Assembly: GCA_025526915.1 (NCBI GenBank)
Contig: JAHLKH010000242.1
Coordinates: 1-33,061 of the forward strand
Length of the DNA: 33,061 bases
Reading direction: 5' to 3'
DNA from: Entophlyctis helioformis
Taxonomy: Eukaryota; Chytridiomycota; Chytridiomycetes; Chytridiales; Chytriomycetaceae
In this document: positions 1 through 9,436 of the stretch, in pieces
Layout: every line of letters begins with the position of its first letter
How positions within the stretch are numbered: position 1 is the stretch's first letter
Translations under genes and position numbers: made by a program
Notes under the pieces: generated by a model
The model's database searches: none
Seen by the model: the letters and a program-made list of their open reading frames with translations, nothing else
What the model was told of the DNA's origin: nothing

Positions 1-1905
1 ACTTCGGACGCCGCCATGCGCGACAGCAAAAACACCCATCGGCGGTATTCGTCAGCGGTCGCTGCCCGGAACACGTACTCCTTGTCTCGGGCGACCAACG
101 ACATGGTACGCGACGCCCCCGTCGCACTCGCCTTGCGCGCGTCCGAGCTCCACTCGCGCACCTCGAGGATATCCGTGACGGGAATGACCCACTTTGGCGC
201 ATAGTACGACGTTGCGTCAATGTCTGGTGCTGCGTCTTGCCATCCGGCCGATGCGGAGATCATGGCCATGGTGAGGCCAGGGACCGGGCTGCCGTACGGG
301 TAGAGCCGCTTGAAGGCATTGGCGAGCTCCGTGTTCACTGACTCGAACGGCGACTCGATGGGGTCGAATTGGTAGATCCGCGTGCCCTTGGGGACCGTGG
401 TGTGCACGACCGGCGCCAGACACACGAGCAGCCCGCCGTCAAACCGGCAGATCCTAGCCAGGCGCCAGAGAGAATGTGTGAGTTTTGGCTGCCAGACCGT
501 TGCCCACAAAGCCAGCCGGACAGCGGCCATTGTACCTTTTCTGAAACGCCCCCGACCGCGAGCGTTTCCAGAGAAACGACGAGAAGATGACATTGTCGTG
601 TTCCTTGGCGAACAGCGACCGCGATGCAAGGGACATGTGTGCCTGCGTTCTTGGACGCGGCGGTGGATGAGCAAACGATGGCGATGCATGCGGGTGCGGC
701 AGCGTGTACGAGCGGGCCACTGCAGAAACATCCTGGCCAGCAGTCGCAGCAGAAGGATCTGTTGCGGCATTGATATCTGCGTTGGCATCGCGTCCAGTCT
801 CGTGGCCGGCGTAGCTGTGCGACATGGCCATGTTGAGAGGGTTGGACGAGTTGAGATCTGTCGAGTCGATGCGGGCGGGAATGACGCCATTGGGCAGCAT
901 TGCTTCGAAAGATGCGCTGCGGTTTGGAATGGCAGATCGAGGGAGCGTCGAAGGTGGCTGATTGCTGCGCTGGGCCGTGTTGGGGCTGGATGCCATGGCG
1001 GGCGTAGGTGCAGCAGAGGGCGGGACAAAGCCAGCCTGCAGCACTGATACCGTGCGAGTGGGAGTCGGAGTGGGAGTGGCCGAGGGCGGGCCAGGAGCAG
1101 GGGCGGTGATCGATGCCAACGATTGCTGCGATTGTGGCTGCTGTGGCTGCTGTGGCTGCTGTGGTTGCTGTGGTTGCTGCGACGGGGCGGATGCGGGCGG
1201 CTGGACCACGAGCTGCAGAGGCAGCACGGGCTTGGGGCGGCTGAGGCTGAGGTTGAGCGCGGCGATGTTGTACGGATCGGGGCGTGCACCGCGGCTCGGC
1301 ACACGGTCCAGCGTGGCCAGCAGCACCGTGTCGCCGCTGCTCGCCGATCCGTCCGAGCTCACGACGGTGGCGCTGGACGGAGCGCTCGACTGTGCACTGT
1401 GCGTCGCTGCGGCAGAGGCCGCCACTGCCAATGGCGGCGGCGGCGTCGTATCTGGCAGCGCTGCGCCAAGACCGCCACCACGGCCAAGACCGTTGCCGCC
1501 GATGGCTGCGGGCAGCCGGCTGGGGGGCGATACCGGCGATGCGCCGGCGCTCTTGGCCGACGGCGACGGCGTCTGCGGGTTGCCCAGAAGCGCGGCGAGC
1601 GCAGCACCGGGCGACAGGTCGGTGGACGACAGGTGCGGGCGCAGACCGCCGCGGGACAGCGACAGGGCGTTGAGGTCGAGAAAGGTGACGGGCTTGGGCG
1701 GCAGGGCGTGTGCACCAGGATCCTCCTCGGCGATGCTGCCGAGGCTTGCGGTCGAGGCCGTGGCCGTGAGCGGAGCGCTGACCGAGACCGAGGCCGAGTC
1801 CTCGGCGTCCTTGAACTCGTCGAGGGCGAGCAGCTTGTCGAGCCGCTGGATGAGCTCGACGGATCGGATGCTGGTGCGCTTGCCGGGCGTGCTGGCGGCC
1901 TGCAT
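1..1905 (-). CDS. PH-domain protein with long disordered N-terminus, 3' end cut by window
   Basis: Exon 1 is 1905-536, intron 535-454 (82 bp, GT..AG) and exon 2 is 453-1, continuing beyond the left edge. I chose the ATG at 1905 because the first conserved-looking residues (MQAASTPGKRTSIRSVELIQ) follow it, while in-frame sequence upstream is a TG/CA microsatellite. Residues 1 to about 430 are Ser/Pro/Ala-rich with a Q/P run (about + 1118-1190) and look disordered. The end of exon 1 and exon 2 form a pleckstrin-homology fold: it opens FSSFLWKRSRSGAFQKR, joins across the intron to ICRFDGGLLVCLAP, and ends with the typical C-terminal helix Trp (EYRRWVFLLSRMA). Between the early strands and the last strands there is an insert of about 60 residues. 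PH domains bind phosphoinositides or proteins, so a membrane-linked adaptor is likely (inference). Domains past the edge are unknown. Confidence 0.75.
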
Positions 1906-2341
1906 GGCGGTGTGTGCGTGTGCGTGTGCGTGTGCGTGGTGTGTGTGTATGTGTGTATGTGCGTGCGTGCCCGTTGCGGGCGTGGTTGTTGTTGCTGTTG
2001 TTGTTGATGCAGCGGCAAGTGCACCAAACCAGACGCGCGTGGCGATCCACGGCCACGACATCCACACGCAACACGCAACGAGCCACAGGCAGCGGGCCAC
2101 GAGCCACGGCAGCCATGGCAGCCGCATGCCCAGTGGGCATCCCGCAGACACCGGCCCACGCCTTGTGATGCGTGCGCTGTCGTCTGCATGCGGCCGCCGG
2201 CACCATCGCGCGGCCAGCGTGCGTGCACGTCCGAGCAGCAATCGCGTGACGATCGGCCCCGCCCTTCCGCGTGACCCGCGACAACTTGCCCGGCATCCGA
2301 CACGCAGCGGCACGCAGCGGCAGGCGAATACACACTCGGCA
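1906..2341. other. Intergenic region between two divergent genes
   Basis: This 436-bp stretch separates the minus-strand PH gene from the plus-strand coiled-coil gene and should contain both promoters. Besides the TG microsatellite at its left end it holds only imperfect repeats of CCACG/GCCACGG type. I see no convincing TATA box and no supported gene. Confidence 0.6.
1909..1970. repeat. (TG)n-type microsatellite in the PH-gene 5' leader
   Basis: Imperfect TG/TGCG dinucleotide tract lying directly upstream of the PH-gene ATG. It is read as spurious His/Thr codons by long minus-strand frames and is most likely untranslated leader. Confidence 0.85.
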
Positions 2342-4555
2342 ATGACGGCAGCCGACTTGCACTACGCAGCCGACGTCGTTGCAGCGTCCAGCGCCATTGC
2401 GGCCGACGAGAGCTCGACCTACGGCGGTGGCAATGCTAGCCACGACCACCACCACCACCACAACCACCACCACCACCACAACCACTTCCACGGCAACGGC
2501 GACGGCGACGGCGACGGCGGCTCGTTTGCCATTGGCTCAGGTGCCGCCGCCACTCCGCTGACCACGACCGAGCAAGTGCGAGAGCTCGAGCGCAAAGGTG
2601 CGTGCGACTGCGACTGCGAGTGCGAGTGCGACTGCGTGTGCACCGCCCGCTGCCGATGCCTGCCGAGTGCACCAGCGGCGCAATCCATCCTGCTGAGCAT
2701 GCACCGGCACTGGCACAGGCGCTGACACTGACACTGACACTGACACTGACACTGACACTCGCTTGTTTGAAATGGCGGCCTTGGACGCTCAAATAACCAG
2801 CCAGCGTCCTGTCGCTGTCGGGCCTGCGGGCACAGAAGCTGGCCTTCCTGGACGACAGCGAAGACCCAGAGTCGCTCAGCGAGGCGCAGCTCAGACACAG
2901 ACTGCGCGACACTCTGCGCGCTCTCCAAGAAAAGGATCGAGGTGCGTGCGCTGATCCCTCCTTTGCCCATGCGCCACTCTAACCAACGCTGCCATTCCCA
3001 AATGCGGCCATGTGATCGCATCTGTGCAGACTTGCTCATTGCGGCAGAGATTGGTGCACAGCTTGTCGAGGTCAACAACACACTCGTCAACGAGTACGAG
3101 GAGCTTGTTCGGAAAACCACGCCCACATCGGCGTCGCTGCCCTTGGACCCATCCGAGTCATCTGCCCATCTGGATGCCGCACCGTCGCCAGCGTCTGTGC
3201 AGTCGGCATCTGCTCCTGGCCAGCCACTGCCAAGCAACTCGTCGACCGAGACGGCACCACCAGCAGCAGCCGCAGCAGCAGCCTATATGCGTCCAACCAT
3301 GCGCCACCTGCGGCCACTCACGCCCATTGCTGTTGCAGCCGACGCGAATGGCACAAACACGGCTGCATCGCCGGCATACTCGACAGCCGAGTCGGACGCA
3401 TCCGAGCAGCTGCATCTGCACCAGTACCAGCAGTATCATGCTGCCCACCAGCACCAGCAGTCCAATGGCGCATTGCCCTCGCCCTTCAACCCTGCGCACA
3501 GCCCAATCTCTGCGCCACAGCAGCCCCATCGTCGCCGTCTGTCGGGCACGTTCTTTGACTATGTCACGACGCTCGAACGCACCAACATAGACCTGCGCCA
3601 CCAGCTCGATACTGCGCTGGCCAACCTGCGCGATGCCGACATGGCCCACGCACGCAATCTCAAGTCGCTCCGCGAGGCCAACGAGGGCCTCCAGACGCAG
3701 CTGCGCGACACCATGACCGAGATGCGCGACGAGAGCACGTCGCATGCACAAGTCGTGACTGCGCTCGAGGCTGACATGGAGTACCTCCGCAACGAGCTGT
3801 CGCGTGTCGCCCAGACGGCGCAGGAACTCGAGGCAGAGAAGCGCCGGCTGCTGCGCGAGAAGATGGAGACGCTCAAGGAAAGCCGCGTGATGGGCCACAG
3901 CGACCAGGAGCTGATCTCGGAGCTGCATGCACGGATCGCGACGCTCGAGACGGACCACGACCGACTCACGGCGACCAAGGCGGATTTGGAGAAACGGGCG
4001 GGAGTGCTGCGGCATGAGCTCAATGCGTGCCACGAGCGGATTGCCGAGCTCACGGCGCGTGCCGAGGACGCGACTGCGGCCTGCCGGGCGTTTGAGGCCA
4101 AGGCACGCGGTGCCGACGAGATGCGCGAGCAGCTGGAGGACCTGCAGGCACGCGTCATGGCTCTCGACGACGAGGCGACATTCAGCGGTATCGGACGCAG
4201 CGGTGGTGCAATGGCCGCTGGCGCTGGTGCGGGTTCTGCTGACCGTGTGCCTCCTGGGTCGACGCGCGTGATCATGACCAAGGAGGGCTGGGAATGGACG
4301 CCGTGGCTCGAGCGTGCGCGCGTCAAGGCATGGGAGCGCGACATGGCTGGTCTGCGCGAGGAGATCAATGATCTGCGGTCGCACCAGCAGCAGGCGTACA
4401 ACCGGCTCAAGAACGAGCTGTCGGGAATGGCGGGACGCATGCTGTCGTTTATCCCCAACCCGCTGCAGCCGCTGTCGAGTCTGACGTCCTCTGTGCTCGG
4501 CACTGGTCGCACTGCACCGGCTGTGACCGAGTCTGCGGCTGAACCGTCGTCCTGA
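2342..4555 (+). CDS. CC1-box-like coiled-coil protein, candidate dynein/dynactin cargo adaptor
   Basis: Three exons: 2342-2597, 2801-2941 and 3030-4555 (introns 203 and 88 bp), giving 640 aa in a closed frame. The N-terminus has a His/Asn run (codons at 2441-2491) followed by an Asn-Gly-Asp run. Across the second splice the protein reads LLIAAEIGAQLVEVNNTLVN. The AAxxG motif in this helix is the hallmark of the CC1 box, by which BICD, BICDR, TRAK/HAP1 and CDR2-type adaptors contact dynein light intermediate chain. A low-complexity Ala/Gln/His linker follows, then about 220 residues of uninterrupted heptads (DYVTTLERTNIDLRHQL onward), then a conserved-looking block WEWTPWLERARVKAWERD and a final short coiled coil. 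Adaptor function is inference from the motif plus coiled coil; a generic coiled-coil scaffold is the alternative. Confidence 0.7.
2722..2760. repeat. (TGACAC)n hexanucleotide repeat in intron 1
   Basis: Six near-perfect TGACAC units inside intron 1 (2598-2800) of the coiled-coil gene. A second imperfect GACTGC/GAGTGC repeat precedes it at about 2605-2640 in the same intron. Confidence 0.9.
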
Positions 4556-4628
4556 TCCGCTTGACGCCGAGCACATGCATGTATGAACACGTACAAACTG
4601 CACAGCTGGTGCACACCGAAATGACACC

Positions 4629-4634
4629 AATAAA
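4629..4634 (+). terminator. AATAAA polyadenylation signal of the coiled-coil gene
   Basis: A perfect AATAAA lies 74 bases after the TGA stop (4553-4555), in the 136-bp convergent gap before the minus-strand gene that ends at 4692. It is the clearest polyadenylation signal noticed in the window. Confidence 0.75.
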
Positions 4635-4691
4635 GAAGGTTGTTTTACTGTGAGGCAAAGTCGTATGAACAAGTCAACCACCACCAGCAGC

Positions 4692-7600
4692 CTATCCGAC
4701 CCAGCCAAACTGCGCGTGCATGCCCTCCATGGAGTCGGACGGGAGCGTGTCTTCTGTATACCGGTGCTCGACCACGTGCGCATCGGGATTGGACTTGAGG
4801 ATCGACCGGATAAGGCCTGAGTCGTTTGTCGAGTTGATGGATGAGGTGAGCGACATCTTGCGGCCGCGGCCCTCGGATGCGGCCACGGACGCGCGAGGGC
4901 CAGAGTAGCTGCGCGTATCGTAAGAGACGATGGGTGCGGTGTGGCTGATGGGCGACGATGGCGACGGCTGCTGCTGCTGGCTTTGCTGGAGCTGCGTCTG
5001 GATAGTCGGTGGATGCGCGGATGCGACAGACACGCGGCCACCCTGCTGTCCCGGCGGCTGCCCTGCCGAAGCGCTTTGCGGGCCTTGTGTCCCCTTGGTC
5101 TGTATGGGCATCGCAGACATTTGCTGTGGCGACACTTGCATGGGCGACGGTGGTTGTCCCAAGACCTGCGATGTGAGCCCAAACGCGGCTGCCACGAGCG
5201 GGTAAATGTCCATGCGCTGTTTGGCCAGATCCGACTTGGACGACATGGCCGACTGCGACCGCCGGTGCTGCGACGGCCTGCTGCGCTGGCCCTGAAACTG
5301 CTTCTGGTTCCACGATCCCTGCCCTTGCAGCATCGACGACGCGGGTCTTGACAGCGGCTGCAGAGGCGTGTTGGGCGGCGGTCCGCCGAGCTGGTGTCCT
5401 TGGAATCCGATCGACGAGCCAAACGTCCCTTGCGACAGATGCTGCTGCGGATGCTGCTGCGGCAGGTGATGGCCCAGGTACTGCCCTTCAAACGCACTGC
5501 TGCGACCGGTTGAGCGGCTGAATCCAGTTGTGGTCGACTCCACCAGCAGCGTGTTGCACGAGGGGAACGCGGACGGATCGGTCTGTGTGGCAATGTACCC
5601 GCCGTCCATCATCGAGTACGTGGACTGCCGAGGGAAGGTGTCGCCCTGCGACGCGCTTGTGCCCAGATGCGTGTTGAAATATGTGCTGATGGCTGGCGGC
5701 GGCGGCAGCGCGCTTCCACTCGCGTACGGCAGAGACGTTGGGAAGATGACATCAATCTTTGGCACGTGCTTGTCGGTTGTGCTGCGGCGGTTGCTCATGC
5801 TGCCCTTGCGATCGGCGTTTGCGTCGATATTGGTGTTGCTGGCGTCGGTGCTGTCCATGCCCATGAACTGGTTGTCACTGTCGTCACTGTTGAACGGCGT
5901 GGCCAAGATCGGCACTCCCGACAATGGCGAAGCTCCAGAGGGTCGCCGCCCGTGCAGACTTGCCGGACGCGCCGCAGGTGTTTGGCTGTGATGCCGACCG
6001 TGCACACTGGTATGGGTGCTCTGCATCGCAGGTGTTGGCGCTGCAACAGTCGGTAGTGGCTGCTTTGCCTCTAGATCTGCCGGCGCGATCCGAGCAGCAC
6101 CCAGCAGCGGCTTGCCTGGCGGGGTCTTTGCAGCTTGCTTGAGGCTCTTGTCCTGCTTGGATCCGCCAAAGAAACTCAGCAGGCCAAACAGGTTCCAGAT
6201 GGTACGCTTTGCTGGAGCCGGGACAGACGGTTGCGACGGCATCGTTTCCTGCTCTGACGGCGTGATCTCCACCGCAGCATCCTGTTGCGAGGTACCTGTT
6301 CGTCGAGCGACTGGACCAGCATTAACGGTTGGTGGCTGCCTTCCAGCTCCGCCTGCATTGACGTCGCGACCAAACAGTGCACCCATTGGCGCGTCTGGAG
6401 TGCCCGACTTTGTTGTTGAACGCGAGGCTTCTTCTCGGATGGGCGAGATGCCGCCAAAGTAGAGTGTGCTTGGGTTGATCTGCGACGTCAGCGTGCCATC
6501 AAGGTGCGTGTCAAACTGTGCATGCGAAGGCGCGGAGGACGGCAACTGCGACGGCATGTCGGGCGGATGGATGTTGACACCGACAGACGACTGCAGGGTC
6601 TGGCTTGCAATATTCCCGGTGAACGACGAGCCCTTGCTTCCGCTCAGGTCGGTGTGCCTGTGCTCGTCGTGCGTGACCGAGCCGCCCATGTGGGACGAGT
6701 TGAGCGTCTCTGGCGGGCTAAGAATAGAGGCGTCGTCGACCATGGGCGAGACGCGGCCGTGTTGCGGGAAAAGAACCATGGCGCGCCGCATCATGCTCTG
6801 CGTGCCTCGGAACGCCGTGACAAGCACCGACGAGCGCGCCTGCTTGCTGCCTGCGAGCGCTCTTGATGCGGCGTTGATGGCAGGCTTGCTGGGCAGTCCA
6901 TCGCCAATGGTTGTGCTGCTTGTGTTGGCGATGCCGCCCGCAGGCGTGCCGGCGGGCAGTGAGGATCCGCTTGTCCCACCGACTCGCTTCTTGACCGATC
7001 GCTTGCGTTTTGTGCTCATCTTGCGCAGTGGCTTGCCGGTGGATGTCATGCGCTTGATCTTGGTATCGCCGTCTTGACCCACGGCAGGCGAGCCTTTCCC
7101 GCCATTCGCACGCTTTGACGCTGGGCTGGTCAAGGACGATTTGCCCTCTGCACTTGCAGCAACAGTAGCTGCTGCTGCTGCCGCATCGGGAGAAGCCGGA
7201 GCAAGCACGGTGCCTTGGGGTAACGGCAGCACAGCATCAATGTCAATGTCGGACTCCCAGCTCTCCTCGTCATCCTCGTCCACCCAAAGATCGTAGTCGC
7301 CGTCGGGATCCAGCAAAGCCATCTGAACACGCGAGAGCACGCTTGCGGTCGAGCCAGCCAGAACCGAGTTGAAGCCACTTATGGGACCCGAGCGCGGGGC
7401 ACCGCTTGACGACATGCGGCTGATGCTGTTGCGGCCATTGCTGCCAGAGTCGATGGCTGTGCTTGTGATGATGGCGAGCGACTGCATTGTGTCGGACGCA
7501 CTGCCAGATCCAATCGCCGTTGTGCTGACGACCGAGTGTGTTGCCGACGCCACGCTGCTTCTTGCGTTGTTGTTGCTGCTGTTGTTGTTGAAGCTCGACC

Positions 7601-8501
7601 GTGCTGCCAGGCGATGATGCGACTCTGAATGAACGCGCTCGGCTGTCGGGTAGATGGCTCGGATAGCGCCAGTGCCGACAATGTAGGGGGACGCCGATGC
7701 ACTGAGCACATCTTCGCGACTGGACGCGACATTGGACGCAGGCGTGTCGGCGCTTGGGGCGGCATCGATCGTGGCGCCGCTGTGGTTGCTGTTGCGAATC
7801 GATGCACCTCCGCCAGCACTGTTTGCACTCGCACCTCCAGTGGATGTGCCGCTTCCGTTTCTCAACCCCATGCCTGCAGCATGGTTGCCTGCCTGCAGCG
7901 GTGCATTGAGCGACGCGCTCGGTACAAACGCGCCATGGGCAGGAGCGCGAGCGGCAGCGGCAGCAGCGGCAGCAGATCGTATGTTGCTGGCAGCCATGGC
8001 TGTTTGCAGCTGCTGTGTCGACCATGAGTACGATTTGTTGTCCATTCTTGGTCGCTGGTTCTGGTGGAGGTACTGCTGCGGTGGCTGCTGGTGTGAGTGG
8101 TGCGGCCTCGCAGCTGTTGTTGCCGCGCGCACGGGGCTGTGGGACACTGTCACCGAGTGCACTGCCGGAAGCGGCGGCGGCTGGCTGCCTTTGCCAGCAT
8201 CAGCCGCCGTATCTGGATCATCCTTGGAATGTGGCGCCGATCCCTGGGCATCTGTTTGCTGTTGCTGGTTGTTGCTGGCTGCGGATGATCCAGACTCGGG
8301 TGCAGACGCAGGTGCAGGTGCAGACGCATTCGCAGCAGCTGCGATTGGCATCAGTGGTGCGGTGGGCCGGCCTGGCAACACACGCGGCGTCGAGCTGCTG
8401 CTGCTGCTGCTGCCTCCGTTGTTGGCGGCCGCCACAGACTGAAGCAGCGAGTCTCGCGATCCCGCAGCAGCACTGCCTGCACTCTGGACCACACTGCTCA
8501 T
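4692..8501 (-). CDS. Large intronless protein of unknown function (1269 aa)
   Basis: I do not recognise this protein. It is one open frame of 1269 codons, ATG at 8501 to TAG at 4692, with no intron. Most of it is Ser/Ala/Gly/Gln-rich and probably disordered. A few islands look constrained: an acidic patch DPDGDYDLWVDEDDEESWES (around residues 390-410) next to DIDIDAVLPL; a basic patch KPLRKMSTKRKRSVKKR (about 495-515) that could be a nuclear localisation signal; an aromatic segment TIWNLFGLLSFFGG (about 770); VPKIDVIFPTSLPY (about 920); and the C-terminus SGLIRSILKSNPDAHVVEHR followed by a short acidic tail. No membrane segment or catalytic motif is seen. A nuclear regulator or scaffold would fit, but this is only a guess. 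Confidence 0.75.
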   Translation of the reverse strand: MSSVVQSAGSAAAGSRDSLLQSVAAANNGGSSSSSSSTPRVLPGRPTAPLMPIAAAANASAPAPASAPESGSSAASNNQQQQTDAQGSAPHSKDDPDTAADAGKGSQPPPLPAVHSVTVSHSPVRAATTAARPHHSHQQPPQQYLHQNQRPRMDNKSYSWSTQQLQTAMAASNIRSAAAAAAAARAPAHGAFVPSASLNAPLQAGNHAAGMGLRNGSGTSTGGASANSAGGGASIRNSNHSGATIDAAPSADTPASNVASSREDVLSASASPYIVGTGAIRAIYPTAERVHSESHHRLAARSSFNNNSSNNNARSSVASATHSVVSTTAIGSGSASDTMQSLAIITSTAIDSGSNGRNSISRMSSSGAPRSGPISGFNSVLAGSTASVLSRVQMALLDPDGDYDLWVDEDDEESWESDIDIDAVLPLPQGTVLAPASPDAAAAAATVAASAEGKSSLTSPASKRANGGKGSPAVGQDGDTKIKRMTSTGKPLRKMSTKRKRSVKKRVGGTSGSSLPAGTPAGGIANTSSTTIGDGLPSKPAINAASRALAGSKQARSSVLVTAFRGTQSMMRRAMVLFPQHGRVSPMVDDASILSPPETLNSSHMGGSVTHDEHRHTDLSGSKGSSFTGNIASQTLQSSVGVNIHPPDMPSQLPSSAPSHAQFDTHLDGTLTSQINPSTLYFGGISPIREEASRSTTKSGTPDAPMGALFGRDVNAGGAGRQPPTVNAGPVARRTGTSQQDAAVEITPSEQETMPSQPSVPAPAKRTIWNLFGLLSFFGGSKQDKSLKQAAKTPPGKPLLGAARIAPADLEAKQPLPTVAAPTPAMQSTHTSVHGRHHSQTPAARPASLHGRRPSGASPLSGVPILATPFNSDDSDNQFMGMDSTDASNTNIDANADRKGSMSNRRSTTDKHVPKIDVIFPTSLPYASGSALPPPPAISTYFNTHLGTSASQGDTFPRQSTYSMMDGGYIATQTDPSAFPSCNTLLVESTTTGFSRSTGRSSAFEGQYLGHHLPQQHPQQHLSQGTFGSSIGFQGHQLGGPPPNTPLQPLSRPASSMLQGQGSWNQKQFQGQRSRPSQHRRSQSAMSSKSDLAKQRMDIYPLVAAAFGLTSQVLGQPPSPMQVSPQQMSAMPIQTKGTQGPQSASAGQPPGQQGGRVSVASAHPPTIQTQLQQSQQQQPSPSSPISHTAPIVSYDTRSYSGPRASVAASEGRGRKMSLTSSINSTNDSGLIRSILKSNPDAHVVEHRYTEDTLPSDSMEGMHAQFGWVG

Positions 8502-8576
8502 TTGGAGACAATCGGGACAGCGAGAGAAATGGCGATGATTGTTGGTTTACTATGCAGTGAAGAGAGGAGGGATAGC

Positions 8577-9317
8577 TTAGAGGAGCTTGGCAATCTCGGG
8601 CTCGAGCTGCTCGGGGGTAACAGTCGACGCAAAGCGCTTGATGACCTTGCCGTTGCGGTCAACGAGGAACTTTTCAAAGTTCCACTTGATAATCTGGAGA
8701 CCGAGGACGCCGGGAGCCTCCTTCTTGATGTACTGGTAGAGCGGGTGGGCGGCATCGCCGTTGACCTGTTGGATGCAAGCAGCGCAGCATGCACGTGCGA
8801 CGTGGCGACAAAGTGTTAGCAAGCGTGCGGGCAAACGGAGAAACACGAGCGGAGAAACAGGTGGCGGCCGCGCGGCCGATCAGCGTGACACATTCATGCA
8901 TGCGCTTCAGCTGCAAGCAAGCAAGCAAGCAAGCGGCTACTGCAAGCAAGCGACGGGACGTACGTCAATCTTCTCAAGCATGGGGAACGAGACACCGTAG
9001 TTGAGCTGGCAGGCCTGCTCAATCTGCTCGCCCTCGCCGGGCTCCTGGCCCATGAACTGGTTGCAGGGGAAGCCGAGCACCTGCAGGCCCTGGTCCTTGT
9101 ACTTCTTGTTGAGCTCCTCGAGGCCAGCGAACTGGGGAGTGAAGCCGCACTTGGAGGCGGTGTTGACGATGAGCAGGACCTTGCCCTTGTACTGGGCGAG
9201 GTCGACGTCTCTGTGGCGGAGGTCCTTGACGGCGAACGAGTAGATGGGCGAGTCGGTGGTGGTCATGGCGGAGAGTGTTCGGATGAGTTGGACGAGCGGA
9301 CGAGGTCTGGCGAGCAT
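8577..9317 (-). CDS. Glutathione-peroxidase family thiol peroxidase (yeast Gpx3/Hyr1-like)
   Basis: Exon 1 is 9317-8964, intron 8963-8766 (198 bp) and exon 2 is 8765-8577. The join [19 protein letters not shown] matches the family without a gap. From the ATG at 9317, Cys57 lies in [11 protein letters not shown] (peroxidatic), Cys85 in GFPCNQF, and Cys103 in QACQLNYG. The 46-residue gap between Cys57 and Cys103 equals the peroxidatic/resolving pair of yeast Gpx3, so this should be a Cys (not Sec) enzyme reduced by thioredoxin that removes H2O2 and lipid hydroperoxides. The catalytic Gln (Gln91 or Gln87 region) and the Trp of [10 protein letters not shown] are present. Two in-frame starts exist: 9317 adds a 17-residue Arg/Leu-rich presequence ([17 protein letters not shown]), and 9266 gives the short cytosolic-type form MTTTDSP, which suggests mitochondrial plus cytosolic isoforms. 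Confidence 0.93.
8910..8950. repeat. (GCAA)n tandem repeat in the peroxidase intron
   Basis: Tandem GCAA/AAGC units (reading gcaagcaagcaagcaagc on +) lie within the 198-bp intron of the peroxidase gene, close to its donor side. Confidence 0.85.
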
Positions 9318-9436
9318 CTTTATATATGCTGCGGCATCAGCAACAATAATATTCGCAGTTTCAGCACGGCGACACGTGACCGCGTTGTTTGCGGCAAATC
9401 TGCAAGGCAGCCATTTCGCCGCACGCATCCAGAAAA
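9318..9436. promoter_or_regulatory. Divergent promoter of peroxidase and kinesin-13 genes
   Basis: Only 119 bp separate the two ATGs. The gap contains a TATA-like tatatatg next to the peroxidase start (about 9321-9328) and an E-box CACGTG at 9373-9378, extended as CACGTGAC. The same 8-mer occurs in the divergent promoter at 18830-18910. Promoter activity is inferred from position. Confidence 0.55.

Noticed and set aside
335..2491. 718-codon minus-strand open frame
   Set aside because: It is antisense or out of frame to the PH gene and the divergent promoter, composed of Arg/Ala/His-rich shadow sequence with Val and microsatellite runs; GC-rich DNA keeps it open.
3158..5593. 811-codon minus-strand open frame
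   Set aside because: It spans the coiled-coil gene in antisense and the orphan in a wrong frame, crosses a polyadenylation signal, and shows Arg/Ser/Cys composition typical of a shadow frame.
8910..8950. Short repeats that might suggest a CRISPR-like array
   Set aside because: Units are 4 bp and contiguous with no spacers; it is an intronic microsatellite in a eukaryote.
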